This document shows positions 21,156 to 33,689 of a stretch of DNA of 64,000 nt, piece by piece. This DNA is from Coptis chinensis (Eukaryota > Streptophyta > Magnoliopsida > Ranunculales > Ranunculaceae): the NCBI GenBank assembly GCA_015680905.1, contig CM027382.1, positions 20,805,501 to 20,869,500 of the forward strand, read 5' to 3'. The notes below the pieces were generated by a model that had not been told where the DNA came from, did not search any database, and was given only the letters and a program-made list of their open reading frames with translations. How positions within the stretch are numbered: the stretch's first letter is position 1; every line of letters begins with the position of its first letter. The translations under genes and the position numbers were made by a program.

Positions 21156-23064
21156 TTAAATCCAGGTACAAGGGATTGTGCGTTGAATTGAAACCAACAT
21201 TTTGAGAATGTGACACATGAAGACTACATCACACTAAGATCGAAACAAGTAGATAAAGGTAGGCAAGAAAGCACCCTCGCTCTTCATCAGATATAATTGA
21301 GTTGCATATTTGGGTCAGAAGTTTGGAAACTAATGGCTTATATCCTTGGATTGTCTAACGAACGTAGCCGGATTGACAAGATATTATATTTTCATCATTG
21401 CATTGTGAAAGGTTGGCTATGGCTTTGTGATTAAGATTTAGTTGCAAGAAGTGGCTACAGAAGTTCAGACTTCATTGTCAATTGGGCTCACTTCTTAATA
21501 CCTAGCTACTAAACTTCCCCATGTTGTCTTGAGCATTGGTTGTGGGTTGTCTTTAGCTTCTTATGTAGTAGTATTAGTTGCATGTATGCTGGATTTAGCA
21601 ATGATCCATTTTGTTTTACTTATTAATGGATCTATGACTTTTACTATTATTATATTTATGCAGGAACTATCCAATGAAGGAAATAAAGACGACAATATTT
21701 AGGCAACTGACTAATTCCATACCCCACCCATTAAAATTTGCAAATTGGGTATTAGAGGCATTAAAAGCAAATATTGGAAGTTCATTTGAGTAGCAAACCT
21801 ATTCCCAGTGGTATCTTTGAGTGGCAGATCGAATTATTCCCAATACAGTAGTAACTTTGAGTAGTAGACTTATAAATTTGTTTACAAGAGCCATGTTTTA
21901 ATTGGGCCTATTTGAAGCTCCATGGGCTCTATATTGGTGATTTGAAATATCTTTGTTTGTTCAATGTAATGGCATAATTTGTAGTGCATCTTACATATGA
22001 TCTCTTATGCATTTTTGTAGTAATTGTGTAATGGACGTGATTAATTAGATGCATTGAATTCATTTAGTTGTTGTTTTCAAACTTTTAATGTTGGCAAAAT
22101 CAAGAAAACTTGATAACTTTTTGTTACTTCAGCAGTTCATATTAGTTACTGATTTTGTTGTTAGGTGTTGACACTTCGTTAGGTAGTCCATTGGATTGCA
22201 GACTTGCAGACATGTCTTTTAGCAGGAAACATTTGATATTTATTTGGGATCTTAGTTGTTTGATCCAAGCATGTTCTGCCGCAGGACTATCTGCAAAACT
22301 ATTGATGGTAATAATTATGTGCTCATGAATAAGCTAATCTCGCTATGTATTTAACAATATTAAAAGCAAGTAAGCCAAAAGACCCACAAAATTTCTCTCA
22401 AGAAGATTTTCAGTGGAGAAAATTGCATTTGCTTGCTTTGACTAAGAGCCTAATAGTGCTCCAACATTGTTTGTATAACCCTTGAGCTGTAGGTTCTTAT
22501 TGATAGCAATATATACCTTGGATTGTAGGAGTTTGCTATTGACTTTTTATTTATCTTCTAATTTTTATAAAGGGACTTAACAACTATTCAGGTTTTGTTG
22601 GCATAAGGCATATTTACTCATGGGATTTGAAGCACTTATGGGTGCATCATTTTTATGGGCATATTGCCGTGTAAAATTGAGTATGTATGACGCACAAAAG
22701 TTCAATTTAAATGTAAAAAAATAGTGGAAACGCTCTTGATTTTTTTTCCAATAAAATTGGGGTTAAAATAATAAATTGACACGATTTTATTTTGCTAAAT
22801 TCATCCATAATGACTCGAGCAACAAGTTAAGTTTTGGTGAGATCTAATGGTGATGAAATGCTTTTCCAAATATGCATGCATGGGTGGAATAGTCAATGTC
22901 TATCCTTTAAGAGTTTTGTTTCTTGTAAAATATATATTACACTAGAAAAAAGAAGAGAAGGGTAAAAACGTAAAAAGGTTTTCTCAAGTTTACGTTCTCA
23001 AAAACTAGATTCCATCTCAGCTCTCTCTTCACGAATCACGACTCCATAGTTCTCTTTTTAAGAA
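21156..23064. other. Unassigned intergenic-like DNA
   Basis: AT-rich sequence with no recognisable coding content, LTR or terminal repeat. It is part of the DNA into which the Athila-like element inserted. Confidence 0.5.
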
Positions 23065-23247
23065 CATACATGGAACTTCATCAAATAAAGAAGGTATACA
23101 TATTCTCTCTCTTTTAAATGTTCTCCAAATTAAAACAATAATATAAATCTACGTTTGTACTACTTTTGATCTTGCACCAATTTCTCTCTTTAACCTCCAA
23201 AAGCCATACATAGAACTCCATCAAATAAAGAAGGTATGCAAATATCC
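23065..23247. repeat. 150-bp period direct duplication next to the Athila-like element
   Basis: CATACATGGAACTTCATC...AAAGAAGGTAT at 23065 recurs with few changes at 23215, a spacing of 150 bp. The second copy runs into the TATCC target duplication at 23243-23247. Confidence 0.6.
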
Positions 23248-25133
23248 TGATAAAACACACATTTATACACGTTTTGGTTTTCAGTTACTTATTTTCTTAA
23301 GTCCGAGGTCCACAGTCCAAAGTCCGAAGTCCAAAGTCCAAATTCCAACGTCCGTATAGTCGTACGTTTTAGTCAAGTTACCTTACTCACGTGGGTTTGG
23401 TAGGATAGGTCGAGTAAGGGATCGTCCAAACTTTAGGGCTCGGATAGGTTCACAACTGGAATTACAACTTTTAGTGAGTAGGATTTTTAGGTTTTTTTAA
23501 TTAGTTTAATAAATTTTACGGTAATGCAATTAATGTAAATTACTACGGTGATTTTTATGTAGGTAAACAAAGGTGGAGAAACAGGGAGAGAGTTAATCAT
23601 GCTTATGCAAAAATCGTTTTTCAACAGTTTACTATTACATCACTACATCTCTAATTCGCCTCGTGTTGGGAGACGGCGCCGAAATATTGATCCCTAGTGC
23701 ATGCCCACATCTCTAGGTCGCATTTCACTAGCATAAGGAGTTTCAATAATATCTCATCTCTGGTATATTATTTCAGCTCCTGGCTCGATTTCACATCAGC
23801 TGGACGAATTGGAGAGTTGTCTGACACTAGAGAGTCGCTACAGACATTTTAGGTCGCATTACGAGATTGTCCTGAGCATCAGCAGTCCAACTTTGTGCAG
23901 TCTCAGTCATTTTGGGACCGGATATCAAATCTAAGCCTAATTCCTAAGTAGTGACTCTAGAATATTAAAGAGTCAATCCGGATTTTTTTTACGGCAAAGA
24001 TAACCCCCCCGGGGATTAGCTCATGGTCATAGAAGGAATAATAAAACTTCTTTGTATACATTAAGTAAATAAATGCAGACACAGAATTAAACTAGAAAAG
24101 AAATGATTTATTAAGGGTAAAATAACTTACATGATTTAAAAGCCTGCTGGAATGGAAATGACGAGAATGTAAGTAATCTTGAAAAAAAAAAAAAAATAAC
24201 TAGGCGAAGCTAAAGCATTAATATCTTTGAAGGGGTAATAATGAAGGCGACCCCCTCATATATATAGGTGGAGACTCAAGACGGGTTTAATTTGATGTTG
24301 TTTGTTTGCTAATTGAGTTTTTCAAAACTTTGAGAATCAAAGTTTTGTTTTTTACCTATTTTGTTTTGTCTTTTGCCGATTTAAGGTTTTGTTTGTTAGC
24401 TCATTTCAATTCAAACCACCGGTTTGAATTGGTGCGATCTTCTTCTCTCTTGCCGGGTGGTACCAAATTGAAACCATCCTTTGCCACCGCCTATCTTGAC
24501 TCGTCATGCCTTCGGGCCCGCAGAGTGGGTCCACTTAGTGTGTCTAGTGGTCGCGCCCGATTTTGGCATTTTTATGACTTTTTATCCTTTTGCGAGTTAA
24601 AGTTCGCCGCCGGTCGCTATGGGCAACTTCACTAGCCAACGCCGGCATCTAGATTTATCCGATTTGAGCTTCGAAGTTTTTGCTTCTTTATATGTGGACC
24701 CGCTTACGCACCGTTTTGTTCTTTTGGAAACTTCGCTCTAGTCAGTCCGGGTTGGCTTCACGGGGGTTGAGTAGGAAACTTCAAATATTCCCCAGTATTC
24801 GTGCTTGGCGCCTTCACTAGCCAACGCCGACATCTAGATTTATCCGATTTGAGCTTCGAAGTTTGTCGCTTTTTATATGTGAACCCGCTTACCGGTTTTG
24901 TTCTTTTGGAAATTTCGGCTTTAGTCGGGCTTTGTTGGGCTTCACGGGGGATCGAGTGGGAAACTTCAAATATTCCGTATTCCCGTGCCGATGCATGTTT
25001 TATCACTATATTTATTTTAATTGGAATCCTCGCAAAAGTGCGAAAATATAATTATTACATGATTATTAAACACATAATCGACCAAAATGCTATGTCTCTC
25101 GGGGTTTAATATTACAGTTTTGGGTACTTATCA
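23248..25133 (-). repeat. 3' LTR of the Athila-like element
   Basis: It runs TGATAAAACACAC...GGGTACTTATCA on the plus strand, 1886 bp. It is paired with 47658-49334 and differs by many substitutions and indels. It carries an extra 184-bp tandem duplication and a shorter run of AGTCCAA units near 23300-23345. On its right TTTGGGGGTGGTG (minus strand) is the polypurine tract. Confidence 0.92.
24628..24995. repeat. 184-bp tandem duplication inside the 3' LTR
   Basis: CTTCACTAGCCAACGCCGGC at 24628 recurs as CTTCACTAGCCAACGCCGAC at 24812, and the following sequence to the GGGAAACTTCAAATATTC block is repeated. The partner LTR has this block once (about 49006-49190). The duplication explains most of the 209-bp length difference between the LTRs. 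Confidence 0.85.
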
Positions 25134-26930
25134 CACCACCCCCAAACAGCACTTTGCTTGTCCTCAAGCAAAGAAGAGACATTAAAACGATAAGTGGTCA
25201 AAAATGTGTTGTCCTAAGCTAAATCTCATTTCGCAGAGTGCGGTTGCATTGACCGATGCAACAAGGCCTTGAACCACTAGGAATTTCCTAGTGGACGAGT
25301 TATAGCCTCGTGAGAGTTTTCCAGAAAAGATACTCACAAACTTCATTTATACTACAACGACTCAGTAACAAAGGCTTATTTCCTTAATTAATCTCAGGTA
25401 TCTAGACATCTCACTAGCAGGGGAAACAAGGATTTTATTCTTTCGAAATTCAATTTAATATACATACAATAATTGAAACATTTACGTATGAGCATGCATG
25501 CAGTAATCTAATAATGAAATGTACGAGCAGGGCCGTTTCTGGATCCTTTGGATAGCGTCTTTAATTAGGTTCTCACAGGTATGTGTCGAAACACAATTTC
25601 TCTCTTATTTTTCCACTCAAGTTTTGCTATCTCCAGTGTGCAGTGGGCACACGTTTCCTCACATACTCAATGACAGTTAGAGGAGCCGAGGTCGAGAAGT
25701 CACAACTACTACTTATTATCACACTATCCTATTCCTAATTGAGCTAGAGGTCTTTATTAGGTGTTATGGGGCTTAGGTGGTAGTGTAGAAGAAAATGGAA
25801 TGGAAAGTTCAAAAATGATAAGTATGAGATAATAAGGTCTTCGAGATATTTATATTAGAGAATCCTTATTTTCTTTCCTGCTTCTAACATGGGTTTCCAT
25901 ACTTGGATTTTTCAAGCTTTTGTATTCCCTTTTGATTTGATTTTTTTGGGGGGAATTCTAACCTTGACATTTCTTTTGATTTTTGGAAACATATTTCTAT
26001 TATTTTTTTTTCTTTTTCTTTTCTTCTGAAACAGGTAACTGAATTTGATTTGTGACAAGGTTTTTTCTCTTCATTTTTCTGCACTTCATCCTATTTCTCA
26101 TACTCATCATCTAGGTAGACTTATTTATTTGTGGTTACTAGATGGGTAATGATTTTTTTTTTTTTTTTTTTTTTGGTGAAGTAGAAAGGATTAATGAAAG
26201 GTTCAGTGGGGCGACTAGCATTAAATTTTTTTTCACAGGTGTGAATTTTTGGCTATATCGATCCAAAGAAGGCCTAAATTCTCGCCTAGGATTTGGGTAG
26301 TGATCAAGTAAGTAGACGTGTGAACTTCTCTATTCGGAAGAACTACTCCTCTGTGTCATTACTCATATATCATACATTTTGAGGCTTTCGGTTAGATTCT
26401 TATAGGATATGGAAACTAAGTTGTGTCTAACCGTGGGTCCCGAAACTTCTTCACATGTACATTTAATGATAGTCGGTCGCATGAATACTCATGAAAAGAT
26501 GTAAAAACTATTGCATAATGTATTAAATTAAGTTTCTAAGAACAAGTCCTAATTTTGATGCTAGGGTGAGATTTTTAAATATTTTTCATCATAGAAAGAG
26601 AAACGAGAATTTGTCACTAAATACGTTTATTTAGACATTAAGTAAACTATATACAACTATGCATGCCTAATTTTTGCAAAAGGTTCTCACCACCCCCAAA
26701 CAAATGGGACAATCGTGGTCCTCAAAGTGTTAAGAGGAAGAAAGAGTATACCTGAGAGGCTTTGAGCAAAAATAAAGTTGACATCTTCCACATAAATTTA
26801 TTGTAACACACTATATATTATACATCATAAAAGTAGAAGCACACTGTTAGAGTAGCACACTGTTAGAGTATTTATTTATTTCACATCAAAACGTAAAATA
26901 AATATGTACATGCATCAACTCACATTGCCC
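25134..26930 (-). other. PPT-side non-coding region of the Athila-like element
   Basis: No coding content is seen. The first 200 bp resemble 31673-31880 of the nested element, including GCAACAAGGCCTTGAACC against GCAACAAGGCTTTAAACC and GGACGAGTTATAG in both. A T run lies at 26153-26174, paralleled by a T run at 32557-32580 in the nested element. Confidence 0.6.
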
Positions 26931-27893
26931 CAACCTTGAACTGGGGGATAGTCCCTCCTTGCCTCGTCCCTGTAGAAATGTCATTCCTTTGCATCCCGCC
27001 AATCTATCATAGCTTTCCAGACTTCACTCCACTTCCTCTTCTTTGCATTGTCTAGATAAGCTATCATTTTATCATCATCAGGGAAAGAACGAACTTTCTT
27101 AAGATACCTTGCAGGGCGTCGCCATGTCCGAAATCGCAAAGAACGAATTACCTTGTTTGTTGGACACATAGAGTCGACCTTTACCCAGTCCTAAAAGGTG
27201 GCCGCAAACTGAGGGAAGTACGTTCGCACTATCCTGCATGCTATAACTGGCAGGGTGATATAGTGTTGCCGAAAAGACCGAGCCTTCTTAAGATTCTCAA
27301 TTACTAGTTCTGTAATGTCGAAGGTGGTATATTGCTGGGTCAATGCATGGAATGTCTTACACGCTGACTTTGATGCAGTGGAAAAATGTCAATCCCCCGT
27401 GATGTTCAGAAGAATAAATAACATGGCAGTTCCAACATTCATGGTCATACTGGCTAGTGGAATAGTGAAGTCCGGCCATCGGCCAGCTTTGGCACGTTCT
27501 TTGACGTGGGTAAGGCCATCGCCATACTGGGCAGCAAAGTCTTCCCTAGAATAGTCATTAAGGTCATTCTCTATCATGTATTGAATGGGGAGATCTGGCT
27601 GAAGAGGAGGAAGGTCTAGAGCCATAGCCACTGTTGGCTCATAAAAAGCGTGTCGGGTGTTACCAATACGTGTAGTGTAAAACCATTCAAAGGGAAACCC
27701 CGGACCGGTGGTAGATCTTCCATGTGATCATAAAAATAAGTTTCCAAACCCGGGAGTACGCCCGCTCCGGGTGTAGAATAAGAGAGTTCCAACCAACTCG
27801 AAAGTGATGTAGTCTCCGAAAAGATGTCCATATGCCGGAGAATTCAAAGAACGAGTGGAAAGATTGTTCTGGAATCATCTTTGGAGCTTCCAT
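26930..27893 (-). pseudogene. Unrecognised ORF before the 3' LTR of the Athila-like element
   Basis: Minus-strand pieces 27893-27687, 27831-27616, 27631-27389 and 27169-26981 read in series as one broken protein, with runs such as YDHMEDLPPVRGFPLNG, YSREDFAAQYGDGLTHVKE and KKRKWSEVWKAMIDWRD. The composition is ordinary for a globular plant protein. I do not recognise the family. It follows the second extra-ORF copy and has several stops and frame changes. Extra ORFs of unknown function in this position are known from Athila/Tat-type elements, but this one cannot be assigned. Confidence 0.5.
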
Positions 27894-27989
27894 TGTAGAA
27901 GATGTGTGAAAAAAAATGTGACCTGTTTAGACAAGGATAAACAAATATTAGAGTATGATGAGAATAATTAAGTAAAACAAATTACCATA

Positions 27990-29110
27990 CGAAAATTAAA
28001 AAAAAAAAGAAAATGATAAATAATATAAAATTGCAAAATTTAAATGGTTTCATTGGCCCAAGTAACGGCGAGGATCCTTTTGTGGGAGGGATCCGTTTAT
28101 AAGATTTTCTATGTCGTCAATCCGTGCGGCAAACTGTTGCAACATTTTGTTTTCTCATGCCGTAAATCTCTGGCGTGGTTCTCCATTATGAGAGTGTGAT
28201 TTGCCAAGAATTGGTTGTGGCTGTGCAAGAATTGTGCTTGTTCCTATTCGTTTATTGTCCGCAGTCCCGAAATTCAAGAAGGCCGGTGATAATAATGTTC
28301 CGACGCGTTTGAATAATGTCATCAGTCCTTGTTGAATTAAGCTTAAGCCCTTCCATGGGATTAAATACGTTGCATAATGCATTTTCAAGAAAGATGTTGT
28401 CGGTGGAACAATCTTCGTTTGGTCCCATGATCGACATGGTTCTTTGCAACGCCGGGTTCCGAATCCGTTCCTACATACCGAAAGTGAATGGTAAGAATGT
28501 TAGCCGCTCAAAGAGGTGTATGAGGAGAAGTACTAGAAAAACCCTAATGTATCATGATAAGTGTCACAATGGTTGGTAAAGGAGCTGCCTTTTTCCTGGC
28601 ACATGCGAACGCATTCCAAAGAAATTTAATAATGAAAAAATCATTGCAGTTACTCTGCAATACCCAGAGTAAATGGAGGAGGGGTTTGGTTATTTCGGAA
28701 GTCTTAGATGTGCCTAGGACATTATGAGCTACCCATTAGATCACAAATAATTAGTTCTTTTGTAAAGATCGCTGATAAACAATACGGTTTTTCCAGTTGT
28801 ATTCGCCGTGAAGGATAGTTGCAAACATCAGATGCTAGATATTATCGAAAGGTGAATCTTGAAGGTGTACTCCTTGGTTTGTAATAGGAATTTGAAGTAC
28901 CTCAGAGATGATTTCCATAGTCAATTCATGTTCGCATCCGTTAGCACGGACAAAGAATTGTCCGTTTTGGAAATAACCGCTTTTGTAAAATAACAAGACC
29001 AACTCTCTGGAATAAAATGCTTGCTTATGGTGTAAAAGAGGGTACCATCCTCGACGTAATATTTCAGTGTCAAAAAAAGGATGAAAAAGACCATTTTGGA
29101 AATTTTCCAT
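27990..29110 (-). pseudogene. Extra ORF, second copy (plant retrotransposon accessory protein)
   Basis: It begins with FHPFFDTEILRRGWYPLLHH, continues through YSRELVLLFYKSGYF and VLQIP, and later in other frames gives LLHLLWVLQ. The first 54 residues match the copy at 40241-39175 at about 25 positions, and the LLHLLW block also matches. A short helix rich in Q and H follows near 28150. Several stops are present. The family resembles the putative plant transposon protein domain often found as an accessory ORF downstream of integrase, function unknown. It is on the same strand as gag-pol. Confidence 0.65.
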
Positions 29111-29359
29111 AAAATTTTGCTCGAGGCACGAAACTTCGAGTGAGGGCCATTAAAGATGGAGTGGTGAAAAAAGATTATTTCGGAAAAAGGGAAGTTAAAT
29201 TTTTGAGGTGTCTATCCTTGTTATAAATAGGCACCCATCCGAAAATGTAAAAGATATGTTTCGAGGTGTCACAGGATAGTTAGACCACGTGTATCTTCTA
29301 AGGTATGCGCAAAAGTGGATGTAGTGTGGATGAGAAGAATGGGGTATGTGACAAGGAGT

Positions 29360-29363
<4 letters not shown>

Positions 29364-29401
<38 letters not shown>
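29364..29401. repeat. Poly-T run of 38 bases
   Basis: An uninterrupted T tract (A on the minus strand) lies between the second extra ORF and the nested element. Shorter runs occur at 29661-29679, 26153-26174, 32557-32580 and 40665-40685. Its exact length is likely unreliable in any assembly. Confidence 0.9.
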
Positions 29402-29405
<4 letters not shown>

Positions 29406-30004
29406 GTAAGTAGAAGGACAAGGAAAATGTAGATATACGATCACAATAAGATGTAAGAACGTACAATGGTATGGGAACACAACATAATGATATGATGACT
29501 TAAATACAAACCTAAATATTAGATAGAACTATATGCCACATTAACAACATGACTATAATAAAAAAAACTGAGAATGAAGACTTGAGTAGCATATTCAATC
29601 TGCTGCTGCTCAAACTTTTCTAGTGCATCCATGAATCTTGAGCTTGGAGTGATCTAAAAACATTTTTTTTTTTTTTTTTAGAATAAGAAGTAGAGGGAAG
29701 AATATGAAATGAGTGAATATGGAGGAAGAGTTGAACTTATTTATAGAAAGAAAATTGCCGTTTTCTGACCGTTTTTTAGATGTGGTTCATGACCGTTTTC
29801 TGACCGTTTTTTATGCGTTTTTATTATCGATTTCTGAATGTTTTATAAAACGTTAGTTTACGTTAAAATTTGTTGTTTAAGTATGACATTTAAAATATAT
29901 ATTTATATATATGTATATAATTTATTATTACCAATATATGTTCCTACCTAAATACTATAATATTAGATATAGCTAATATATCAAGATAGAAATATTTAGG
30001 AACC

Positions 30005-31672
30005 TGACACTCACTCCTTTTTGTGTATGTATGTGTGTATGGATGATGTAGATGTATGATGGTCGTTGAACAAATAGAAGCGTATCAAAACCTAATTATC
30101 CCTCAATAAGTAAAGAATGAGTAGGGTATCGTTCCACTTTTAAGTGTATGTTATGTGAAGGACAGGACTGGAAAGGGGGTTTGAGGGATTAAAAACTATG
30201 ATTATAGATATTGTAGATTCTAATACTAAACTAAACTAAACTAACTAAACTTATACTAAAGCTAAGAATTGGAAATAAGGAGAAAGAATATGAGAGAGAT
30301 AGATTCAAGAGATTCAAATCCACCAATGCTTTTGATTCAATGACCTTTTGCTTCATTTTGTTCTCCAAGTAGACTACAATCGGGCAATCGAGCGAGTGCC
30401 GATGCCCTATTGGATGAAACATCGTTAACAATTAACTCTACTCAAGGTTGTTCCTATGTTCATGTTACTAATATCTTCTTTCCTTTTATGTGAGCTTGGG
30501 CAGCTATTCAATGAATCACCATCTAAGGCAAACACAAGGAATACTTCCCTTACTCTAAAACACTACACAACTAGAAGAAAAGTAGAGAATAATAGTATAA
30601 TATTCAATTACAAAAAATAAAACTCTATTCTAGTATTATATTCAATTGCAATAAATAAAAGCATGTTACTAGCAAATATTCAATTGCAATAAATAAAACC
30701 CTAAACTAGCATTATATTCAATTGTAATAAATAAAAACCTTAATCTATACTTCCATCCCCTGGTGTGGGCAATGGAACTAATAACTAAAAACATAAAAAA
30801 CTAACCTGATTGAAGAATACCATGAACCAGAAGAATCATTAAACCTTAAGCACCGGCTTCATCTCCTCCTTTGAAGGAGAAGATTAGCCTTCCATATAGA
30901 AGGAAGAACACGAAGAACGAGAAGAAGAAGAGTCGGAGAACATAAGACTATAAAGACTAATTTATTAAGACTCAGCTAGTTAAAACCGATCTTTTATTAT
31001 TAATCTCTCTCTGCCTCAAGTTCTGGAGACAAGAATATAAGTGAATTGGCAAATTACATGAGGCACTTAGGTCCTCTATTTATAGGGGTTACAATGAGCT
31101 CTAGAAGCATTCCAAACCGTTATTTGTTTCCTAATACAAATAGACTTCTTCCAGAGTCCGACTTCGTCTTCAAAACTAAGAAGGAATTGGCTACAGTGTC
31201 GATTCATGCGTCTGGACACATTATTCATGCATCCCAGACTTAATCAATGCGTCTGGACTCATGATCTATACGTCCCAGATGCGAGCATTGAGTCTAGACT
31301 CACGATCCATGAGTCTCAGACTCAGAAGTCTATTTTCCCTCTTTTGCTCCATCCTTCTATCCTCTTTTGCGGGCTTTGGTCCAAGCAACGAATCCTTTGG
31401 CCTTGGGCTTCCAAATAGGCTTTAAAATAGGTCCAAGTCACATCTTTAATGGCTCCAATTCCTTGGCCTTCTCCATGATTGTCCACGGGCTTCCCATGTG
31501 ATCCTTAATGTCCAATTGTCTCCGTTTTACCCCATTTTCTCTAATATTCTACAAAACTCTCTTTTTTACCTGTAGAATATTAAAACACAACTTATAAACA
31601 CTATTAGTCCACTAAGATGGCTAAACAAGAGGCATAATCGAGGGTTAAATAGCACTTTTTGAGCACTTATCA
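30005..31672 (-). repeat. 3' LTR of the nested element
   Basis: 1668 bp, TGACACTCACTCC to GAGCACTTATCA. It contains a degenerate tandem motif around 31200-31325 built on GCGTCTGGACTCA and GCGTCCCAGA. It is nearly identical to 37299-38970. Confidence 0.95.
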
Positions 31673-33547
31673 CAACTCCCAACTAGCCTTTTGCTAGTCT
31701 CTTAGCAAATAAGATAAAAAAATAGATAAGTGATCAAAATCACATTCTAATAACAAAAATAAAATCCTAACTCACTTTCGCAGGCATCGCGATTGCATTT
31801 ACCATATGCAACAAGGCTTTAAACCTTTAAGTTCCCCAAAAAGGACGAGTTATAGTCTCATGAGGGTTTTCAGGTGATATACCCACAAAATCAATCAATA
31901 GCATGTTCAAGAATGATGATATTTTTCAGAGAGAGAAATTCCTTACCTACTTAGTGCTTACTCCAATAGACAGTCTCCATTGCTAACTACATTGCTGCAA
32001 AGACTCATAGATTATGATGGGAGATAGTAAAAATTGACAAAATTCTCAATCAAGGCTTATGTGTGTACTTAGTCAATTTTTTATACTCTCCTATCCAAGA
32101 AACGGAATCCCTAGTTTACCTTTAGACAGATAATCTCGACTTTCAATCATCACCAGTCATACTCTCAGAAAGGAATCTCTCAGAAGATGGTCTACTATTT
32201 TACCTCATGTATGTGGAGAAAAGAATAATGCATACGAACATCCCACATACTACCTTGAAAAACAAACTTCTAAATAAAAGTAATCTCATGGAAAGAATGT
32301 AAATCACATATGAAGTGTTGGGTCCTTCACTTTAGCATCCTCTCACCTATTCTAGACTTTGTACCATACTGTAGTGATAAGCCATGGGTTGTAACTTGGC
32401 TTGGGTATTGGTTTATGAAGGAAAGGTAAAAAGGATTCTAAGGTTGTTTCTGAAAAACACTAAGGGTTTTGCTTCTTTCTTTGGAAGATTTCTTCAAATT
32501 CAGATTCTGAGAAAAATTCTTCCTTTGTCTTAGCTTTTCCATCCATTACTTTCAACTTTTTTTTTTTTTTTTTTTTTTTTCGGTGGTATATCCTTGATTA
32601 GTCTTTGGATATGCTTGTTTTCCACTAGCTTCTTTCACTTTAAATGAATGATGGTCTTCATTGTATCTCTCTGATATTTCCTTGTAATCTTCCTTTTGTG
32701 CTCTTTCTTCCTCCTTGTGCCCCTTGTATTCTCAGAAACATATGGGTATGGCTGATAAAGATTTTGGCTATACTCCTTGTCTGGAGTTGGGTAAAGGATA
32801 AAGGGTTTTGGAAGAAAATAGCTTATTGTAAGGCTCAAAAGGGTTTAACATGATGGTCCTACTAGGTGGGATAAAGGCTTAATGGGTTCACTACTTGACT
32901 TATCAGTATGATACTCTGTTTCGAATAGACTACAAGACCTAATGGCTATCTCCCCAGTTGATGTCACTTCGTGATTAACCAAATCAACGAATAATGAGAC
33001 TATATTACAACGACATAAAGAACTGAAAGATGTTGAGTCACTAAGACTTGGATTTTTCGTAAGAACTCTCCAAAGAATGGGTATAAAGCTCAAGTCTCAC
33101 GGGCTAAGTCTAAAAATTCTACTTCCAGTTTACTAGGGGTTTAAATTTCTCTTCTAGCAAAAGTATACAAAACTGATCAAGTATTATGGTGGTGCCTTAA
33201 TAAAGAATTCTATCAACAAGAACTATGTCCGAGCATAATAAATAGTCTAAAAGCGGTAATGAAATCAATAATATCAACTATCTATCAAACTCAACACTAA
33301 GCAAAGATAGAATATATATCCCAGACTCATCATTAAAATTCATTTTTCTCATGCAACTGATATAGAAACAAAAATATTTTTGTTTTTGAAAACTAATTTT
33401 CGAAATTCATTTCTCAAGTACACCCTCCCCCTACTTATGCATGCATTGACCTCAATGTATAAAGAAGTAAATGAAATGGATGAGAAAAAGGTAGGATATT
33501 ACCATTGATGCAGAATATCAGAATTAGTTCAAGAAACAAATTTTTAG
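31673..33547 (-). other. PPT-side non-coding region of the nested element
   Basis: Starts beside the LTR with AACTCCCAACTAGCC (minus-strand polypurine GGGAGTTG). No coding content is seen. It is related to 25134-26930 of the outer element in its first 200 bp and in holding a poly-T run. Confidence 0.6.
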
Positions 33548-33680
33548 GTCTTTTTACGTCAGATCCTCAAGACGTAATGTGAGTCTTTTAAAGTCAGATT
33601 CTCAAGACTTTTGAGTCCTTTATAGTCAGATCCTCAAGACTTTTGAGTCCTTTATAGTCAAATCCTCAAGACTAGTATAT
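33548..33680. repeat. Four-unit tandem repeat of 32-34 bp, nested element
   Basis: Units run GTCxTTTxxAGTCAGATxCTCAAGAC, at about 33548, 33582, 33616 and 33648. Each has AGTC near its start and GACT near its end, so each could form a weak hairpin. It lies directly after the stop of the coding region. Three related units occur at 41107-41210 in the outer element. Confidence 0.82.
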
Positions 33681-33689
33681 CATGTATTA

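Noticed and set aside
28316..28579. Plus-strand open frame in the Athila-like element
   Set aside because: It overlaps the minus-strand extra ORF and does not look conserved.
33548..33680. CRISPR or rRNA-type repeat
   Set aside because: Units are contiguous and degenerate and recur in a related retroelement; they are a minisatellite.
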